Positions 63,061 to 64,000 of a DNA stretch of 64,000 bases are shown here, one piece after another (the first letter of the stretch is position 1; each line of letters begins with the position of its first letter). The DNA comes from Gordonia alkanivorans NBRC 16433 (GTDB lineage Bacteria > Actinomycetota > Actinomycetes > Mycobacteriales > Mycobacteriaceae), in assembly GCF_000225505.1 (NCBI RefSeq), contig NZ_BACI01000060.1:115052-179051 (forward strand), written 5' to 3'. Both the position numbers and the translations under genes were made by a program. The notes below the pieces were generated by a model, which saw only the letters and a list, made by a program, of their open reading frames with translations, was not told the DNA's origin and searched no databases.

Positions 63061-63942
63061 ATGGTGCTGCCGCGTCCGCAGTCCCTGTGGTTCCCCGACG
63101 TTCCCGCGTGGCCGTCCTCCGGAACCACGCCGGCGGCCGATCTGGCCGCTCACCTCGCCCGATTCCGTTCCGTCGACGCAGCTCAGGGCGATGTCGGCGG
63201 CACCGCGGTGGCCGTTCTCGACGCTCCGGCACTGACCGTCGAGCCCTCGGCGCCGAGGTTCGAGACCCCGGTTGCCGAGATTCCGGGGAAGCCGTCGTCC
63301 GATCTCGATGCCTTTCTCGCCGAAGCCGAGAAGTCGGTCCGCGCGAAGCGAAAGACCATGTCCGGCAGGGCTCCCGGCTGGCGTCGGTTCTTGGGTTCGG
63401 GACCGCGAATCGCAGGTGCGGCAGCCGCGATCCTTGTGATCGTGGTCACGGTGGTTGTCTCGATCTCTCTCGCCGGTGGCGGTTCGGACCGCCCCGGGGT
63501 CACCGCGGACGCCACGGCGTCCACGGCACCGACTGAGGTGCCGTCGACGTCGGGCGTCGTCGGTCACCCGGCCTGCGCGCAGCGTCCTATCGGCTCGGGG
63601 ACCACCGTGTCGAACGACGACGAGACGGGCGATCAGGAGTCCGGTCCGGGCGCGATCCGCGCGTTCAACCACGCCTACTACGTCCTGCGCTCGGCGAAAG
63701 CCGCACGCGCCGTTGCCGCCCCGGGTGCAGTCGCCTCCGAGTACGTGATGCAGCAGTACATCGATCAGCGCCCCATCGGCACGCGGCACTGTCTGAAGAT
63801 CACCGAACGGGCGCCCGGCGAGTACTCGGTGGTGCTCACCGAATTGCAGCCCGACGCGGCGCCCATCACCTATCGCCAGGTCATCCGCACGTCCACGACA
63901 GGCGGCCAGACCTTCATCCAGTCCATCAAGTCCGTCGAATGA
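63061..63942 (+). CDS. membrane-anchored protein with an extracytoplasmic C-terminal domain
   Basis: The 293-residue product has a cytoplasmic N-terminal part of about 120 residues (Pro/Ala-rich, ending in basic KSVRAKRKT), one membrane helix (IAGAAAAILVIVVTVVVSISLAG), a Thr/Ser linker and an outer domain (AIRAFNHAYYVLRSAKAARAV, Q-Q-Y-I, RHCLKITERAPGEYSVVLTEL) with two cysteines. I do not recognise the family with certainty; similar proteins occur near type VII secretion genes. GGGAGGGGG precedes the ATG. Confidence 0.75.
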   Translation: MVLPRPQSLWFPDVPAWPSSGTTPAADLAAHLARFRSVDAAQGDVGGTAVAVLDAPALTVEPSAPRFETPVAEIPGKPSSDLDAFLAEAEKSVRAKRKTMSGRAPGWRRFLGSGPRIAGAAAAILVIVVTVVVSISLAGGGSDRPGVTADATASTAPTEVPSTSGVVGHPACAQRPIGSGTTVSNDDETGDQESGPGAIRAFNHAYYVLRSAKAARAVAAPGAVASEYVMQQYIDQRPIGTRHCLKITERAPGEYSVVLTELQPDAAPITYRQVIRTSTTGGQTFIQSIKSVE

Positions 63943-63964
63943 GTTCAGACAGAAAGCCATTCAG

Positions 63965-64000
63965 ATGGCGCAGAAAGGTAGTCCTGAGATGACCCAGAGC
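63965..64000 (+). CDS. 5' end of a gene running off the window
   Basis: An ATG at 63965 opens a frame to the edge (MAQKGSPEMTQS). A second in-frame ATG at 63989 with AGGTAG just upstream is an equally good start. It begins 22 nt after the preceding gene on the same strand, so probably belongs to the same operon. Nothing else can be said. Confidence 0.35.
   Translation, partial: MAQKGSPEMTQS

Overview
This is a high-GC actinobacterial chromosome segment, most likely from Gordonia or a close relative in the Mycobacteriales. The evidence is very high GC, many GTG starts, WhiB and Crp regulators, a PE-PPE-domain protein, a mycobacterial-type Tad pilus locus, and gene order. From about 11.4 to 51.7 kb the genes follow the order I recall for M. 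tuberculosis Rv3683 back to Rv3644c: metallophosphoesterase, ponA2, whiB4, two ArsA-type ATPases, DUF4177, RidA, MBL hydrolase, crp, a small membrane protein, nth, thioredoxin, CoA Nudix, marP, ephE, a holin-like protein, acs, a Fic-like protein, ssd, tadA/B/C, Flp-like pilin, TadE, a TadG-like protein, a helicase, cspA, an Rv3647c-like protein, topA, an adenylate cyclase and holB. The synteny statement is from memory; the gene identities come from motifs read here.

Layout. 0-10.8 kb is accessory: Ohr and Dps (oxidative stress), a secreted CWB2-like protein, DUF2252, an M20 peptidase, an acyl-CoA dehydrogenase divergent from a one-domain AraC regulator, a beta-lactamase-like lipoprotein, a lipocalin and a DUF7144 membrane protein. 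tRNA-Pro(CGG) is at 11.0 kb. 11.2-18.6 kb holds a minus-strand HAD, phosphoesterase and penicillin-binding protein group, whiB4 and the paired ATPases. 19.3-23.5 kb is a transporter insertion (TauE/SafE, two MFS, DUF2628) that splits the syntenic block. 23.6-33.1 kb carries MBL, crp, the nth-thioredoxin-Nudix-marP operon, ephE and acs. 34.3-35.3 kb is almost 1 kb without a gene. It holds two candidate small RNAs on opposite strands and a Crp-like site. 35.3-40.6 kb is the Tad pilus operon, interrupted by a VOC gene. 41.3-51.7 kb covers helicase, cspA, topA, cyclase and holB.

51.8-64 kb is accessory again: a nitrate/sulfonate/NMT1-type ABC importer, a haloperoxidase divergent from a TetR regulator with two matching operators, two tandem secreted paralogues with the same C-terminal tail, a PE-PPE-domain protein with a long acidic/Gly-Ser tail, tRNA-Thr(CGT), a secreted lipase, remnants of a decayed AraC-VOC locus, an ASCH-like/winged-helix protein and a membrane-anchored protein.

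A repeated signal is TANNNT placed 6-7 nt upstream of ATG or GTG at thirteen gene starts, which suggests leaderless transcription. It was used here to choose several starts. The cyclase, Crp and a Crp-like operator over a candidate sRNA promoter together suggest a [11 protein letters not shown] circuit encoded within one 25-kb stretch. The window has no CRISPR array, integrase, transposase or prophage.
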